Assembly: GCA_038207425.1 (NCBI GenBank)
Contig: JBBQZU010000012.1
Location: forward strand, 39,919-103,918
Source: JBBQZU01 sp038207425
Lineage (GTDB): Bacteria; Bacteroidota; Bacteroidia; Flavobacteriales_D; Cryomorphaceae
Reading direction: 5' to 3'
DNA: 64,000 nucleotides
Shown here: positions 1-9,240 of the stretch, piece after piece
Numbering within the stretch: the stretch's first letter is position 1
How the letters are laid out: the number at the start of each line of letters is the position of its first letter
Notes under the pieces: generated by a model
Told to the model about the DNA's origin: nothing
Seen by the model: the letters and a program-made list of their open reading frames with translations, nothing else
The model's database searches: none
Made by a program: the position numbers and the translations under genes

Positions 1-162
1 AACCGGCGAATTCACCGCATGGGCAGCTTCCAGAACTGCATTTACAGAGTTGGTGCCAATAACGTTTACAGCCGGCATGGCAAAACCTGCTTCGTTTGCA
101 TATTTCAGCAACTCAGTAACTTCTTGTCCGTGAAGTACTCCTGAGCGAAATTTCTTACTCAT
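1..162 (-). CDS. fbaA: class II fructose-1,6-bisphosphate aldolase, N-terminal part
   Basis: The first 54 codons are present and the rest lies beyond the window edge. The enzyme reversibly splits fructose-1,6-bisphosphate into glyceraldehyde-3-phosphate and DHAP in the cytosol. The N-terminus (MSKKFRSGVLHG, then FAMPAVNVIGTNSVNAVLEA) matches the start of class II zinc aldolases, where PAVN and the following NxVLEA helix are strongly conserved. The ATG at 160-162 follows the mgsA stop by 2 bases. It is therefore the last gene seen of the pfkA operon, placing the enzymes just before (PFK) and just after (methylglyoxal synthase) the aldolase step in one transcript. The metal-binding residues lie outside the window. 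Confidence 0.9.
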   Translation of the reverse strand, partial: MSKKFRSGVLHGQEVTELLKYANEAGFAMPAVNVIGTNSVNAVLEAAHAVNSPV

Positions 163-164
163 AT

Positions 165-548
165 CTAGGGTTTTAATCTGGTTAATTTAAATCCGTCCAC
201 GATCAATTGCGCTGTAGCGGGGTTGGTAGCCAAAGGTACATTATGTACATCACACAGCCGCATCAGCATGGCGATATCCGGCTCGTGGGGGTGCCTGTCC
301 AGCGGATCGCGAAAAAACATTACGCATTGCACAGAACCTCCGGTAACCATTGCTGCTATCTGAGCATCGCCACCGCGCGGCCCGGAGGCTACTTTTTGCA
401 CCAGCAGACCTGCTCGTTCTACATGCGAGCCGGTAGTTCCGGTAGCCACGAGTTGAACCCCGGCTTGTTTCAGAAAATCAAAATTCTTCATGAGAAAAGC
501 CACCATTTCTGCCTTCTTACCATCGTGGGCGATCAGTGCAAATTTCAT
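165..548 (-). CDS. mgsA: methylglyoxal synthase
   Basis: A 127-residue protein of normal family length. It converts DHAP to methylglyoxal plus inorganic phosphate, a bypass of lower glycolysis known to be inhibited by phosphate in characterised enzymes. The sequence shows the phosphate-binding start (ALIAHDGKK), the GTTG turn, the GPRGGDAQIAA motif with the catalytic aspartate at residue 61, and FFRDPLDRHPHEPD. Its first four bases overlap the stop of the upstream GH13 gene (545-548), suggesting translational coupling, and fba starts 2 bases after its stop. Placement next to aldolase, which makes its substrate, supports the assignment. Confidence 0.95.
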   Translation of the reverse strand: MKFALIAHDGKKAEMVAFLMKNFDFLKQAGVQLVATGTTGSHVERAGLLVQKVASGPRGGDAQIAAMVTGGSVQCVMFFRDPLDRHPHEPDIAMLMRLCDVHNVPLATNPATAQLIVDGFKLTRLKP

Positions 549-1912
549 TGTGTATGAAATATGTGGTATCCGAAAGGAGCAAGTTCAAGGCCATTGGCTG
601 CAATAGCTCCCAGGCTTTCGTTGTCAAACAGGGGGCTGAACGCTCCTGAAGGCAGATTCTCAAAGGTAACCTTGGTGGTCTTGTCTGAAAGGTTGCAAAT
701 CGTTACAACCTGGTGGTCACCTTTGGTGCGCATGAATGCGTAAACATTCTCGTTGTCTGTTGAATTAATTCGCTTAAAATCGCCTCCGAAAGGTCCATTC
801 CACAGGGCTTCATTGGTAGTGTGAAGCTTTAGCAACTTGGTATAAAACTCCTGGAGGCGGTATTCGCCCCAGCGCACGGTATCTTTCTCAAAAAATGCAA
901 GAACGTGGTTCATTGCCGCTTCCTGCCCGCTGTATACCAGTGGCATACCATCAATGGTAAAGGCTAGGACGGCGTAAGTTTCATTTCCTTTTTCGCCAAA
1001 ACGGACAAACTCAGTACCGTTCCAGGAATTTTCATCGTGGTTGGTGGTAAAGTACATACGGTATGCATTCGCCGGAATTTTTTCATCCTTTGTAGCCATG
1101 TAAGAGTCAATATCAGCAAGGGTTTTTTCGCCTTTTGCAATACCGTTCATGATATGCAGGAACTCCCAACCGTAGGCAGCATTGAAAGCATTTTCGTGCA
1201 AATCAATTTGCTCTGCTTCAGCAAGCAGATACACATCAGGGTTCACATTGCGGAGTGCAGCGGCGCATTCGTTCCAAAAATCAGTAGGTACGGAGCCTGC
1301 AACATCACAGCGGAAGCCGTCCACCCCAGCTTCACTCAACCAAAAGGCCATGGCATCTATCATGGCAGCGCGCATTTCAGGATTGTCAAAATTGAGGTCC
1401 GCTACATCCCACCAGTCGGTACCAACAGGTGGTTGGAGCTTTCCGAGTGAATCGAGATTGTACCAGTCAAGGTGGGTTTCGGTCCATACATTGTCAAAAG
1501 CGCTGTGATTGGCTACCCAATCAATAATCACTTTCATACCCAGGCGGTGCGCTTCGGCTACAAGGGCATCAAAATCGGCCATGGTACCAAACTCAGGATT
1601 CACTGCCTTGTAGTCCTTTACTGAATAGTATGAACCCTTTGTTCCTTTGCGGTTCACTTCGCCAATAGGATGTACCGGCATCAGCCAGAGAATTTTAACG
1701 CCCATGGTGCTAATCCGCTCCAGGTCAGTAGTTAGGGCGCTGAAGGTGCCTTCGGCAGTATGCTGCCTGATATTGGCTTCGTAAATACTGGCGTTCTTTG
1801 ACCACTCTGGGTGCACAAGCCCTTGAGGGGTTGCGTTTACTACTTCAGGCTGTGGGCTGTTGCAGGCAGTCAGTATAGCAAGAGCGCTTATTAAGATCAA
1901 AAATTGTTTCAT
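545..1912 (-). CDS. alpha-amylase family (GH13) lipoprotein
   Basis: A 455-residue glycoside hydrolase with a lipoprotein signal peptide (lipobox LTAC, Cys17), so probably membrane-anchored outside the cytoplasm. It should cleave alpha-1,4-glucan. GH13 landmarks are all visible: DWVANHSA (region I), GFRCDVA with the predicted nucleophile Asp203, LLAEAE with the acid/base Glu near 232, and TTNHDENS with Asp293. The length is close to a bare catalytic barrel plus a C-terminal beta domain, with no added binding module. It starts 3 bases after the stop of the larger GH13 gene and its stop overlaps the mgsA start. Substrate specificity within GH13 (amylase, neopullulanase or glucosidase) cannot be set from sequence alone. 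Confidence 0.93.
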   Translation of the reverse strand: MKQFLILISALAILTACNSPQPEVVNATPQGLVHPEWSKNASIYEANIRQHTAEGTFSALTTDLERISTMGVKILWLMPVHPIGEVNRKGTKGSYYSVKDYKAVNPEFGTMADFDALVAEAHRLGMKVIIDWVANHSAFDNVWTETHLDWYNLDSLGKLQPPVGTDWWDVADLNFDNPEMRAAMIDAMAFWLSEAGVDGFRCDVAGSVPTDFWNECAAALRNVNPDVYLLAEAEQIDLHENAFNAAYGWEFLHIMNGIAKGEKTLADIDSYMATKDEKIPANAYRMYFTTNHDENSWNGTEFVRFGEKGNETYAVLAFTIDGMPLVYSGQEAAMNHVLAFFEKDTVRWGEYRLQEFYTKLLKLHTTNEALWNGPFGGDFKRINSTDNENVYAFMRTKGDHQVVTICNLSDKTTKVTFENLPSGAFSPLFDNESLGAIAANGLELAPFGYHIFHTQ

Positions 1913-1915
1913 GGT

Positions 1916-4306
1916 TTAGTTGGTTAGGATTTGAAATGAAACGGGTGGAAGGGTTATAGTAAGGGTACGGCCTGATACTTCATGGGGTATTTGATTAAGC
2001 CCTTTCAGGTTTTCAATATTATAATGTTGGGGTACATCAAATGAAATAGTGGCAGTCATGGCTGATGTGTTGAACAAAACAATGGCCGATTGATCAAAGT
2101 AATTTCTGATGTAGGCCAGCTCTGTAATGTTGATGTGCAGGGTAAGCAAATCTCCATAAATCAGCGCTATATGGTCCTTGCGAAGGTTGGCGATGGCTGT
2201 AACCTTGCTCAGCATCTGCGCTTCATCACTGCTCAGGTCTTTTCCAAATCGCATCATTCTTCGGTTGTCAGGGTCGCCGGCACCGGGCATACCAATCTCA
2301 TCACCATAGTATATTACCGGTATGCCGGGCACGGTAAAGTTGAAGGCGTGAAGCATTGCGAGGCGGCTATATCCGGTGGTATCAGATATTTCAATTTTTC
2401 GGGTCCAGCCTGCCAGCTTGGCATTTTCTGCAAAACTCACAGAACCGTCGGCGAAGCTGATAAAGCGGGGGCGGTCCTGATTGCCTGAGATATTTCCCAT
2501 AAGGTGGTGGTCGCCGTATGCGGTGAGACTTTGCATAAGCACACGGTGCAGATTTTCCATTCCACCATCGCTTTTTGCGAAAGCAGCTACTGCTGCATCA
2601 TAGAGATTGAAGTCAAACTGCGAATCGAGCAATCCACTACCAATGTAGCTGCCTATCAACTCAGGATTGCCATAGGTTTCGCCAATTTGGTAAATGGTTC
2701 GGTTTTCGGGAACTGATACACGGTATTTGAGTTTTCGCGTAAGCGTGCGCCAAAATCCAATCGGTATGTGCTTGGTGGCGTCGTGTCGAAAACCGTCTAT
2801 ATTGTAGTTTTCAAACCAAAAAAGCGCTGAGTCGGTCATTGCATCCACTACTTCTGGTCGCTCCAAATCAAGTGTAGGCATGAAGGTATCAAACCAGGTA
2901 GTAAGGCGGTATTCATCCCAGCGTTCGGTATTCAGCGTGCCGTCAGGAAGATAAAGATTAGTAGCCCAATCAGGATGCTGCTTGTACACCGGGTGTTCCT
3001 GGTGCACGTGGTTGGCAACATAATCGAGTAGAATATTAAAATCGTCCTTATGCGCTGCTTCGGTGAGTTTTCGCAATTCATCGGCTGTGCCAAATCTAAA
3101 ATCTACCTGCGATGAAGAGATAGGCCAGTAGCCGTGATATCCTGAAAACTTGCTGCGCACTCCACCCATATCCCAAAGGCCATAAGCGCCAAGAGGATTC
3201 TGGGTTATTGGCGACAGCCAAATGGTATTGGTTCCAAGCTTTTTAAAATAACCATCATTTACTTTTTGCAATACACCGGCAAGATCGCCCCCGTAGTAAT
3301 TTGCAGGTGGGAGTATTTCAGGATCATTTACAGGCTTATCGTTGCTCTTTTCACCATTTACAAAGCGGTCGACCATCATAAAATACATGGCATAACTCTG
3401 CTTATCAGTACGGTCAAGATTTTTGGTACTTCTTACGGGCTTACCTTTGGCAAGTGGTATGAGCAGATCGTTGGAGCGTTCAGTTTCTTCACAACCATAC
3501 ACCCTGATATGGCTTCGGTCGAGTTTGCGGGCCGGGGCAGGCACTGCAATGGCAATTCTGTTTGAGCGGCGGGAATATCTCTCGGGAGTGATCTGTTGGT
3601 TTTCCCAAAGTATCAGCGGGCTATTCATCGTCTCAGGATAGAATACCACCACTGAATCGCCCAACATGCCGAAGGTGGCAATAGAAGGCCGGTCGTGGGC
3701 ACTGCCTACACGGAATGTGGAGTTAAAGCCACCTTGCCCATTGTCTTTCTTATTAAGATTGTTGGGATCGAGCATGTCGCGCCCATCCTCTACAACGAGG
3801 TATTCATAAAGCCCCGGAGGCAAGATAAGTTCTGTGGTCCACACATCGTCTTCGTTGCTCAGGATGGTGGCCTTGTGGTTCCAGCCATTGAAATTTCCTT
3901 TGAGGGCTACTTCGCGCACATTTGGCGAAAGCGGCTCATAGCTGAAATTAAAAGCGGTACTCCTGCTCCTGAATATGGGAATATGATATGCTACACCTTT
4001 ATATACCACATTAAGCGCACTTACACTGCGTGTTGCTTCAAATTCATTTACAATAATCAAAGCGCTATCGGCCATATAAATATAGCCAGCACTGTCAGCC
4101 ATGGCAACCGATTCGATTCCTGTGGCCTCTTCAAAATAATCCAAGAGATAAATCCTGGTAATTCCATAACTGAGCTGCACCGGACTTGCCAATCCGACTA
4201 TAGCATTGCCATAAACAAAATCTGTTTCGGAAGCTTCATCAGTACTGCACCCTGGGATGCAAAGCAATAGCAGGGTGCCTAATGTTGATAACCTAAGTGT
4301 CATCAT
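1916..4306 (-). CDS. multidomain GH13 cyclomaltodextrinase/neopullulanase-like lipoprotein
   Basis: A 796-residue lipoprotein (lipobox Cys20, IPGC) resembling SusA-type neopullulanases but longer than the roughly 620 residues of SusA. Residues about 30-115 form an unassigned beta-rich region. About 118-200 look like a CBM48/E-set starch-binding domain (KGNFNGWN, then LPPGLYEYLVVEDG). About 205-290 form another beta domain, and the catalytic barrel follows. Catalytic residues appear intact: GFRHDATKH (Asp509), IGETYG (Glu543), GNQDRPRF (Asp611). The 4-base overlap with the GH65 gene upstream suggests coupled translation. Likely role: debranching or shortening maltodextrins in the periplasm or at the cell surface so the GH65 phosphorylase can use the products. 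No SusC/SusD pair or sugar transporter is visible nearby. Confidence 0.9.
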   Translation of the reverse strand: MMTLRLSTLGTLLLLCIPGCSTDEASETDFVYGNAIVGLASPVQLSYGITRIYLLDYFEEATGIESVAMADSAGYIYMADSALIIVNEFEATRSVSALNVVYKGVAYHIPIFRSRSTAFNFSYEPLSPNVREVALKGNFNGWNHKATILSNEDDVWTTELILPPGLYEYLVVEDGRDMLDPNNLNKKDNGQGGFNSTFRVGSAHDRPSIATFGMLGDSVVVFYPETMNSPLILWENQQITPERYSRRSNRIAIAVPAPARKLDRSHIRVYGCEETERSNDLLIPLAKGKPVRSTKNLDRTDKQSYAMYFMMVDRFVNGEKSNDKPVNDPEILPPANYYGGDLAGVLQKVNDGYFKKLGTNTIWLSPITQNPLGAYGLWDMGGVRSKFSGYHGYWPISSSQVDFRFGTADELRKLTEAAHKDDFNILLDYVANHVHQEHPVYKQHPDWATNLYLPDGTLNTERWDEYRLTTWFDTFMPTLDLERPEVVDAMTDSALFWFENYNIDGFRHDATKHIPIGFWRTLTRKLKYRVSVPENRTIYQIGETYGNPELIGSYIGSGLLDSQFDFNLYDAAVAAFAKSDGGMENLHRVLMQSLTAYGDHHLMGNISGNQDRPRFISFADGSVSFAENAKLAGWTRKIEISDTTGYSRLAMLHAFNFTVPGIPVIYYGDEIGMPGAGDPDNRRMMRFGKDLSSDEAQMLSKVTAIANLRKDHIALIYGDLLTLHINITELAYIRNYFDQSAIVLFNTSAMTATISFDVPQHYNIENLKGLNQIPHEVSGRTLTITLPPVSFQILTN

Positions 4307-6612
4307 ATTCGTGGTACCTGAGTAATACTTTGTGGTTGCAGCGCTACCGGTTTATGGTAGATCAGAATTTCCAGCAGTTGATCAGAATGATTCTCAACGC
4401 GTACTTCATTGCTATTTACCGTGATGGATAAGACCACCTTACGGTAAATTATTCTGAATGTGAATGACTCCCATTGCTTGGGCAGCATAGGTTCCAGGCT
4501 AAGTTTACCATCTTTCACCCGCTTGCCGCCAAAGCCTTCCACTACTGCAATCCAGGTACCTGCCATTGATGTAATGTGCAATCCCTCATCTGCTTCATGG
4601 TTATAATCATCCAAATCGAGACGGGCAGTGCGCAGGTACATTTGGTAAGCTTTCTCTTCCATACCCAACTTTGTGGCGAGTACTGCATGCACACAAGGCG
4701 AAAGCGATGATTCATGCACGGTTCGCGGTTCGTAGAAAAGAAAGTTTTCGCGTATGGTATCAATCTCAAAATGGTCTTCAAAGAAGTACATCCCCTGAAG
4801 TACATCGGCCTGCTTGATAAATACGGAGCGCAAAATCCTGTCCCATGACCAGTTCTGATTCAGCGGGCGTTCAGCCTTATCGAGCTGGTCGGCCATGAGC
4901 TGTTCTTTGTCGAGGAAGCCATCTTGCTGAAGGTAAACTACGGATCCTTCTATCTTGGGTTGGTACATTTTTTCGATAATATCCTTCCAGTGTATGGTTT
5001 CATCGCTTTCGCGAAAGGCAATTTTGCCGGTAAGGCCATACCAGAATACAGTATCATTGCTCACTTTACTGATACACTCTAGGGTATATTGCAGGGTCCA
5101 GCGGGCTATGTAGTTGCTGTACCAATTGTTGTTTACATTGTTCTCATACTCGTTGGGGCCTGTTACACCCAGCATTACGTATTGCTCGCGTGCGGTGCTC
5201 CAATTTACCCGCTGACTCCAAAACCGCGATATGGCGATAAGCACTTCCAGTCCGCCTTCTTTCAGGTAGCTTTCGTCGCCCGTATGTTTGATATAGTTGA
5301 ATATTGCGTAGGCTATAGCCCCGTTACGGTGTATTTCTTCAAAAGTAATTTCCCACTCATTGTGGCATTCTTCCCCATTCATGGTAACCATCGGGTAGAG
5401 TGCGGCGCCGTCTTTAAAGCCGAGCTTGATACCATTTTCGATTGCCTTATCGAGCTGCCTGTAGCGATATAGGAGCAGGTTTTTGGCCACGTGTTGCCCT
5501 GCGGTGAGCATGTAGAATGGCAAACAATACGCTTCTGTATCCCAATAGGTACTTCCGCCATATTTTTCACCGGTAAATCCCTTGGGACCTATATTCAAAC
5601 GCGGGTCATCGCCGGTATAAGTTTGATTTAGTTGAAAAATATTGAACCTAATAGCTTGCTGCGCGGCCACATCGCCTTCAATGCTAATATCGTTCATCTT
5701 CCAGCGCTTCGCCCAGGCATTTTTCTGTTCGAGTAGCATGGCTTCAAAGCCTTTGGCGGCAGCCGCGTGAACTACAGACTTAGCCCGTGCAAGTAATTTA
5801 TCTTTAGGATGGTTTTCTGATGAAATATTGCAGGCGTATTTGTACACCACTATTTCATCGCCTTGCTCAGCCCTTACGGTAATAAGGTTCTCAACATACT
5901 TACGCCGGTCGGTCTGGTTGCTGTCAAATTCATAGGGCTTACCGTTTTTGGTAACGGCTATCTTCTGGCCTGTGCAAACGTAGAAGTCGAGTTTTTTGGT
6001 TTTGAGCGTAAGGTATGCTTCTTCATTGATCACTTCCTTATTCTCTTCACTCCAGAATTTCTCATCATAATTTGAATCCTGATTTATGATATCGCCGTCA
6101 ATAAAAACCCTAAACTTAAGTTTACCTTCAAAGTTCAGTGGCTTAATAGCATACCTGATCAAACCGGCTTCAAAATCGGTCATGCTCAGAAACCTTTTCA
6201 CATCTACCTCAGCAGTTACTCCGTTATCCATTTTGGCCGTGAATGTGCGTTGCAGGTAGCCTTCCTTCATATTCAGTACACGCTTGAATGCTGTGACTTC
6301 GGCTTTCGCCAAATCGAGGGCTTCATCATTGATTATCGGACATAGTCCAATCCAGTTGGCAGCGTTAAGCACTTTCGCGAAATACTCCGGGTAGCCGTTT
6401 TTCCACCAACCCACGCGGGTTTTATCGGGGTAATACACCCCGGCTACGTAGTTGCCTTGAAGTGTTTCGCCTGAATAATTTTCTTCAAAATTGGCTCGTT
6501 GGCCCATGCGGCCATTTCCGAGGCTGAATATGCTTTCAGATGAAAGGTGCATTTCAGGATGAAAACCATCTTCAATGATGCGCCATGAATCTTCTTCGTA
6601 ATGTTTTTTCAT
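4303..6612 (-). CDS. GH65 disaccharide phosphorylase, probably maltose phosphorylase
   Basis: A 769-residue cytoplasmic enzyme (no signal peptide) of the GH65 family, which splits maltose-like disaccharides with phosphate into glucose and beta-glucose-1-phosphate. The family hallmark GVTGPNEYENNVNNNWY is present, with the general-acid glutamate at residue 488. The (alpha/alpha)6 barrel region also carries GPKGFTGEKYGGSTYWDTEA. Immediate upstream presence of beta-phosphoglucomutase, which uses beta-glucose-1-phosphate, supports a phosphorylase rather than a hydrolase. Maltose is the likeliest substrate because two amylases follow in the operon, but trehalose or kojibiose phosphorylase activity cannot be excluded by eye. 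Its stop overlaps the next gene by 4 bases. Confidence 0.92.
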   Translation of the reverse strand: MKKHYEEDSWRIIEDGFHPEMHLSSESIFSLGNGRMGQRANFEENYSGETLQGNYVAGVYYPDKTRVGWWKNGYPEYFAKVLNAANWIGLCPIINDEALDLAKAEVTAFKRVLNMKEGYLQRTFTAKMDNGVTAEVDVKRFLSMTDFEAGLIRYAIKPLNFEGKLKFRVFIDGDIINQDSNYDEKFWSEENKEVINEEAYLTLKTKKLDFYVCTGQKIAVTKNGKPYEFDSNQTDRRKYVENLITVRAEQGDEIVVYKYACNISSENHPKDKLLARAKSVVHAAAAKGFEAMLLEQKNAWAKRWKMNDISIEGDVAAQQAIRFNIFQLNQTYTGDDPRLNIGPKGFTGEKYGGSTYWDTEAYCLPFYMLTAGQHVAKNLLLYRYRQLDKAIENGIKLGFKDGAALYPMVTMNGEECHNEWEITFEEIHRNGAIAYAIFNYIKHTGDESYLKEGGLEVLIAISRFWSQRVNWSTAREQYVMLGVTGPNEYENNVNNNWYSNYIARWTLQYTLECISKVSNDTVFWYGLTGKIAFRESDETIHWKDIIEKMYQPKIEGSVVYLQQDGFLDKEQLMADQLDKAERPLNQNWSWDRILRSVFIKQADVLQGMYFFEDHFEIDTIRENFLFYEPRTVHESSLSPCVHAVLATKLGMEEKAYQMYLRTARLDLDDYNHEADEGLHITSMAGTWIAVVEGFGGKRVKDGKLSLEPMLPKQWESFTFRIIYRKVVLSITVNSNEVRVENHSDQLLEILIYHKPVALQPQSITQVPRI

Positions 6613-6618
6613 AGTAAA

Positions 6619-6635
6619 AACAGAATTGTTCTGTT
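6619..6635. other. small perfect inverted repeat between pgmB and the GH65 gene
   Basis: AACAGAA and TTCTGTT flank a 3-base loop (TTG) in the 51-bp spacer between pgmB and the GH65 gene. This spacer is the longest inside the operon. The hairpin lacks a T-run, so it is more likely an mRNA processing or attenuation element than a terminator, or it may have no function. Confidence 0.35.
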
Positions 6636-6663
6636 GTCATTTGTTTTAGTAAATCGTCTTTCC

Positions 6664-7347
6664 TCACAGTGCTCTCGGCACTCCAGGCTGGGCCCAAATT
6701 TCATCAAATATCTCCAATCCTACGCCATCAAAACCAGGTATCACTTTATGGGCTTTTGTAAGCACAGCAGGGTCGCCTACGCCGATGGCATACATACCGG
6801 CAGCGAGGGCTGAGTCAATTCCTGCAAGCGCATCTTCAAACACTACGCATTGCGTATGATCTAAATTGAGTTCGTAGGCGGCGAGCGCAAAAGTTTGCGG
6901 GTCGGGTTTGCCACGGGTTACCTTGGTGCCGTCAATTACCACATCGAAAAGCGATTTCAAGCCGATTTTTTCGAGAATGTGCATGGCATTTTTGCTCGAT
7001 GATCCAAGCGCGATTTTGAATCCGTGAGCTTTTGCATTTACGATAAACTTATCGGCCCCCGGCAGAATTTCATCCGGTTTCATGGTTTCCACATATTCAA
7101 GATACCACTGATTTTTGCGGTGCATCAGCTCGAGTTTGTCCACTTCACTGCATTGTATTTCACCCTTGCTGAGAAGTATTTCGAGACTTTCGGCTCTGCT
7201 TACACCTTTAAGGGCTTCGTTCTCTTCATGGGTAATTCCAAAGCCCAACTCATTGCAAAGGCGGTTCCAAGCCAGGTAGTGGTATTTCGCAGTGTCGACA
7301 ATCACCCCGTCAAGATCAAAAATGCAAGCTTTAATAGCGGCCATCAA
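6664..7347 (-). CDS. pgmB: beta-phosphoglucomutase (HAD family)
   Basis: A 227-residue HAD-superfamily enzyme converting beta-glucose-1-phosphate to glucose-6-phosphate in the cytosol. Motif I FDLDGVIVDT (nucleophile Asp11, acid/base Asp13) is followed by the beta-PGM cap sequence YHYLAWNRL and LKGVSR. Motif II is GSSSKN, and motifs III/IV appear as TRGKPDPQ and VFEDALAGIDSA. Length is normal for the family. An ATG one codon later (MAAIKA) is an equally possible start. It begins 7 bases after the sugar kinase stop and supplies the step linking the GH65 product to phosphofructokinase, encoded in the same operon. Confidence 0.95.
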   Translation of the reverse strand: MMAAIKACIFDLDGVIVDTAKYHYLAWNRLCNELGFGITHEENEALKGVSRAESLEILLSKGEIQCSEVDKLELMHRKNQWYLEYVETMKPDEILPGADKFIVNAKAHGFKIALGSSSKNAMHILEKIGLKSLFDVVIDGTKVTRGKPDPQTFALAAYELNLDHTQCVVFEDALAGIDSALAAGMYAIGVGDPAVLTKAHKVIPGFDGVGLEIFDEIWAQPGVPRAL

Positions 7348-7354
7348 AAATGAA

Positions 7355-8218
7355 TTAAAAGGGTAGTTTTTCGAAATAGTGCTTTATGTGGTATTCATAC
7401 AACCCGTCGATAGGCTTCTTGATTATTGAGCCTATGCGCACGCCTTTTTCAGCGGCCACTTCGCGCAGAATGTCTTCATGGTAATAGGCTACAGAGCCTA
7501 TAAAATGGGTAGGCACTTCGCGGAAATCTTTATAGCAGGTTACATGTATATCCAGAAACCTTTCGAGCCCTTCGCGAATCATATTGCGCACATAAGGCTC
7601 CTGCTTGTGGTTGGTTATTACTTTCATAAACGAAGCGAGATACACGTTGGCATGGGGCTTCATGTACACATTGTCAATGATGATATCCTTGGTAAGTCCA
7701 AGATCAAAACGGAAGGTATCGGCCATGGATTTGGGCAATCTTTTATACAGAAAGTCGCCAAGTACTTTTTTGCCAAAGTAGCTACCGCTGCCTTCGTCGC
7801 CAAGCACATAGGCAAGCGCCGGTACTTCTTCGCGCACTATATCGCCATCGAAGTGGCAAGAGTTGGAGCCTGTACCGAGAATGCAGGCTATGCAAGGCTC
7901 ATCCTGATACACTGCAAAAGCAGCAGCCACAAGGTCGTGGTCTACATATACCTGAGCGCGGGGGAATACTGCGGTAAGTCCGTTGTCAATAATCCGTTTC
8001 AGCAATGGCGTAGAGCAGCCTGCCCCATAAAAGAAAACAGCCGTTACCTTATCGGCAAAAGCCATAAGTGGTTCATTTGCTCTGAGCGTGTGCTCCACAA
8101 CCTGGGCATTGTGAAAATAGGGATTGAGCCCGATGGTTTTGAAATCCTGGTAGGTTTTATCTTCGGCTACCAGGCGCCAGTCGCATTTGGTAGAACCGCT
8201 ATCAGCAATTAATAGCAT
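7355..8218 (-). CDS. BadF/BadG-type ATPase, putative N-acetylglucosamine kinase or glucokinase
   Basis: A 287-residue protein of the ASKHA sugar-kinase fold. The phosphate-1 motif ADSGSTKCDW at the N-terminus and GTGSNS in the middle (near residue 117) match BadF/BadG/NAGK-type kinases. Such proteins are usually annotated as N-acetylglucosamine kinases in Bacteroidota. The context suggests another substrate: maltose phosphorolysis releases free glucose, and no other hexokinase is seen in this operon, so it may phosphorylate glucose. That is inference. It lies 17 bases after pfkA and 7 bases before pgmB, with no promoter evident between them. Confidence 0.82.
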   Translation of the reverse strand: MLLIADSGSTKCDWRLVAEDKTYQDFKTIGLNPYFHNAQVVEHTLRANEPLMAFADKVTAVFFYGAGCSTPLLKRIIDNGLTAVFPRAQVYVDHDLVAAAFAVYQDEPCIACILGTGSNSCHFDGDIVREEVPALAYVLGDEGSGSYFGKKVLGDFLYKRLPKSMADTFRFDLGLTKDIIIDNVYMKPHANVYLASFMKVITNHKQEPYVRNMIREGLERFLDIHVTCYKDFREVPTHFIGSVAYYHEDILREVAAEKGVRIGSIIKKPIDGLYEYHIKHYFEKLPF

Positions 8219-8235
8219 GATCGTTGCAATTAAAG

Positions 8236-9216
8236 TTAGGTAGAGAGTATATCGGCAATTCTGACAAGTTCGGGATCAATGGTAAGTTTTTGGCTTATAG
8301 CCTTTTTAAAAGAAGTGAGCACCACTTGTTGGTTTATGATGCCCACCATACTGTCGCGTTTGCCAGCGAGCAAGTGCTCCACAGCAGCCACACCGAGTCG
8401 GCTTGCCAGATTGCGGTCAAAGCAGGAAGGACTTCCACCTCGCTGAATATGACCAAGTATGGTCACTTTGGTTTCGTAGTATGGTGATCGCTCGGCCACC
8501 TGCTTGGCAATTTCGGTAGCGTCGCCGCTTTTACCACCTTCGGCTACAATTACAATATTCGAAGTTTTATTCTGCCGGCGTGCTTCGGCAAGTCGCTCCA
8601 TCAGCACGTCAATGGTCATTTCCCTTTCGGGGATGAGGATAGCAAGCGCACCCGAAGCTACACCTGCATGCGCAGCGATGAATCCTGCATCTCTGCCCAT
8701 TACCTCCACAAAAAAGAGCCTGTTGTGTGAGGCTGCCGTATCGCGTATTTTGTCAACCGCTTCTACCACAGTATTCAGCGCTGTGTCAAAACCAAGGGTG
8801 GAATCTGTGCCATACAGGTCATTGTCAATTGTACCTGGTATTCCAATTATCGGAACGTCGAACTCCTTCCCGAAAACCATTGCGCCTGTGAAGGTGCCAT
8901 CTCCGCCTATTACTACAAGAGCGTCAATTCCATTTGCGGTAAGTTTTTCGAAAGCCCTTTCTCTGCCCTCTTTTTCTCTGAACTCTTTGCTTCGTGCAGA
9001 TTTCAATACAGTTCCACCTCTTTGCAATATATGGTTTACTGATCGGGCAGTGAGGTCTTCTATATCACCTTCCATCAGGCCTTGATAGCCCCGGTATACA
9101 CCTGCAACCCTTATGTTGTTGTAGATGCAGGTGCGAACTACTGCCCTCACGGCTGCATTCATACCCGGAGCGTCGCCTCCTGATGTAAGTAATCCTATCT
9201 TCTTAATGTTGGTCAT
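8236..9216 (-). CDS. pfkA: ATP-dependent 6-phosphofructokinase
   Basis: A phosphofructokinase of about 326 residues phosphorylating fructose-6-phosphate, the committing step of glycolysis. Visible family motifs are GLLTSGGDAPGMNAAVR (ATP binding), GGDGTFTGA and GIPGTIDNDLYGTD with the catalytic aspartate in TIDND. MGRDAGFIAAHAG and GHIQRGGSPSCFDR follow. I chose the ATG at 9214-9216 because the protein MTNIKKIGLL then begins like other PfkA proteins. An alternative upstream start at 9258 would run through the 21-bp palindrome and close to the predicted promoter. It is the first gene of the operon ending in fba. Confidence 0.95.
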   Translation of the reverse strand: MTNIKKIGLLTSGGDAPGMNAAVRAVVRTCIYNNIRVAGVYRGYQGLMEGDIEDLTARSVNHILQRGGTVLKSARSKEFREKEGRERAFEKLTANGIDALVVIGGDGTFTGAMVFGKEFDVPIIGIPGTIDNDLYGTDSTLGFDTALNTVVEAVDKIRDTAASHNRLFFVEVMGRDAGFIAAHAGVASGALAILIPEREMTIDVLMERLAEARRQNKTSNIVIVAEGGKSGDATEIAKQVAERSPYYETKVTILGHIQRGGSPSCFDRNLASRLGVAAVEHLLAGKRDSMVGIINQQVVLTSFKKAISQKLTIDPELVRIADILST

Positions 9217-9240
9217 AGTGTGGATACTTTTCCTGGTCTT

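Noticed and set aside
207..557. Long plus-strand frame opposite mgsA
   Set aside because: It is the antisense shadow of mgsA and shows no protein family; mgsA has clear catalytic motifs.
8504..9085. 193-codon plus frame opposite pfkA
   Set aside because: Serine/proline-rich antisense frame with no recognisable domain; pfkA is unambiguous.
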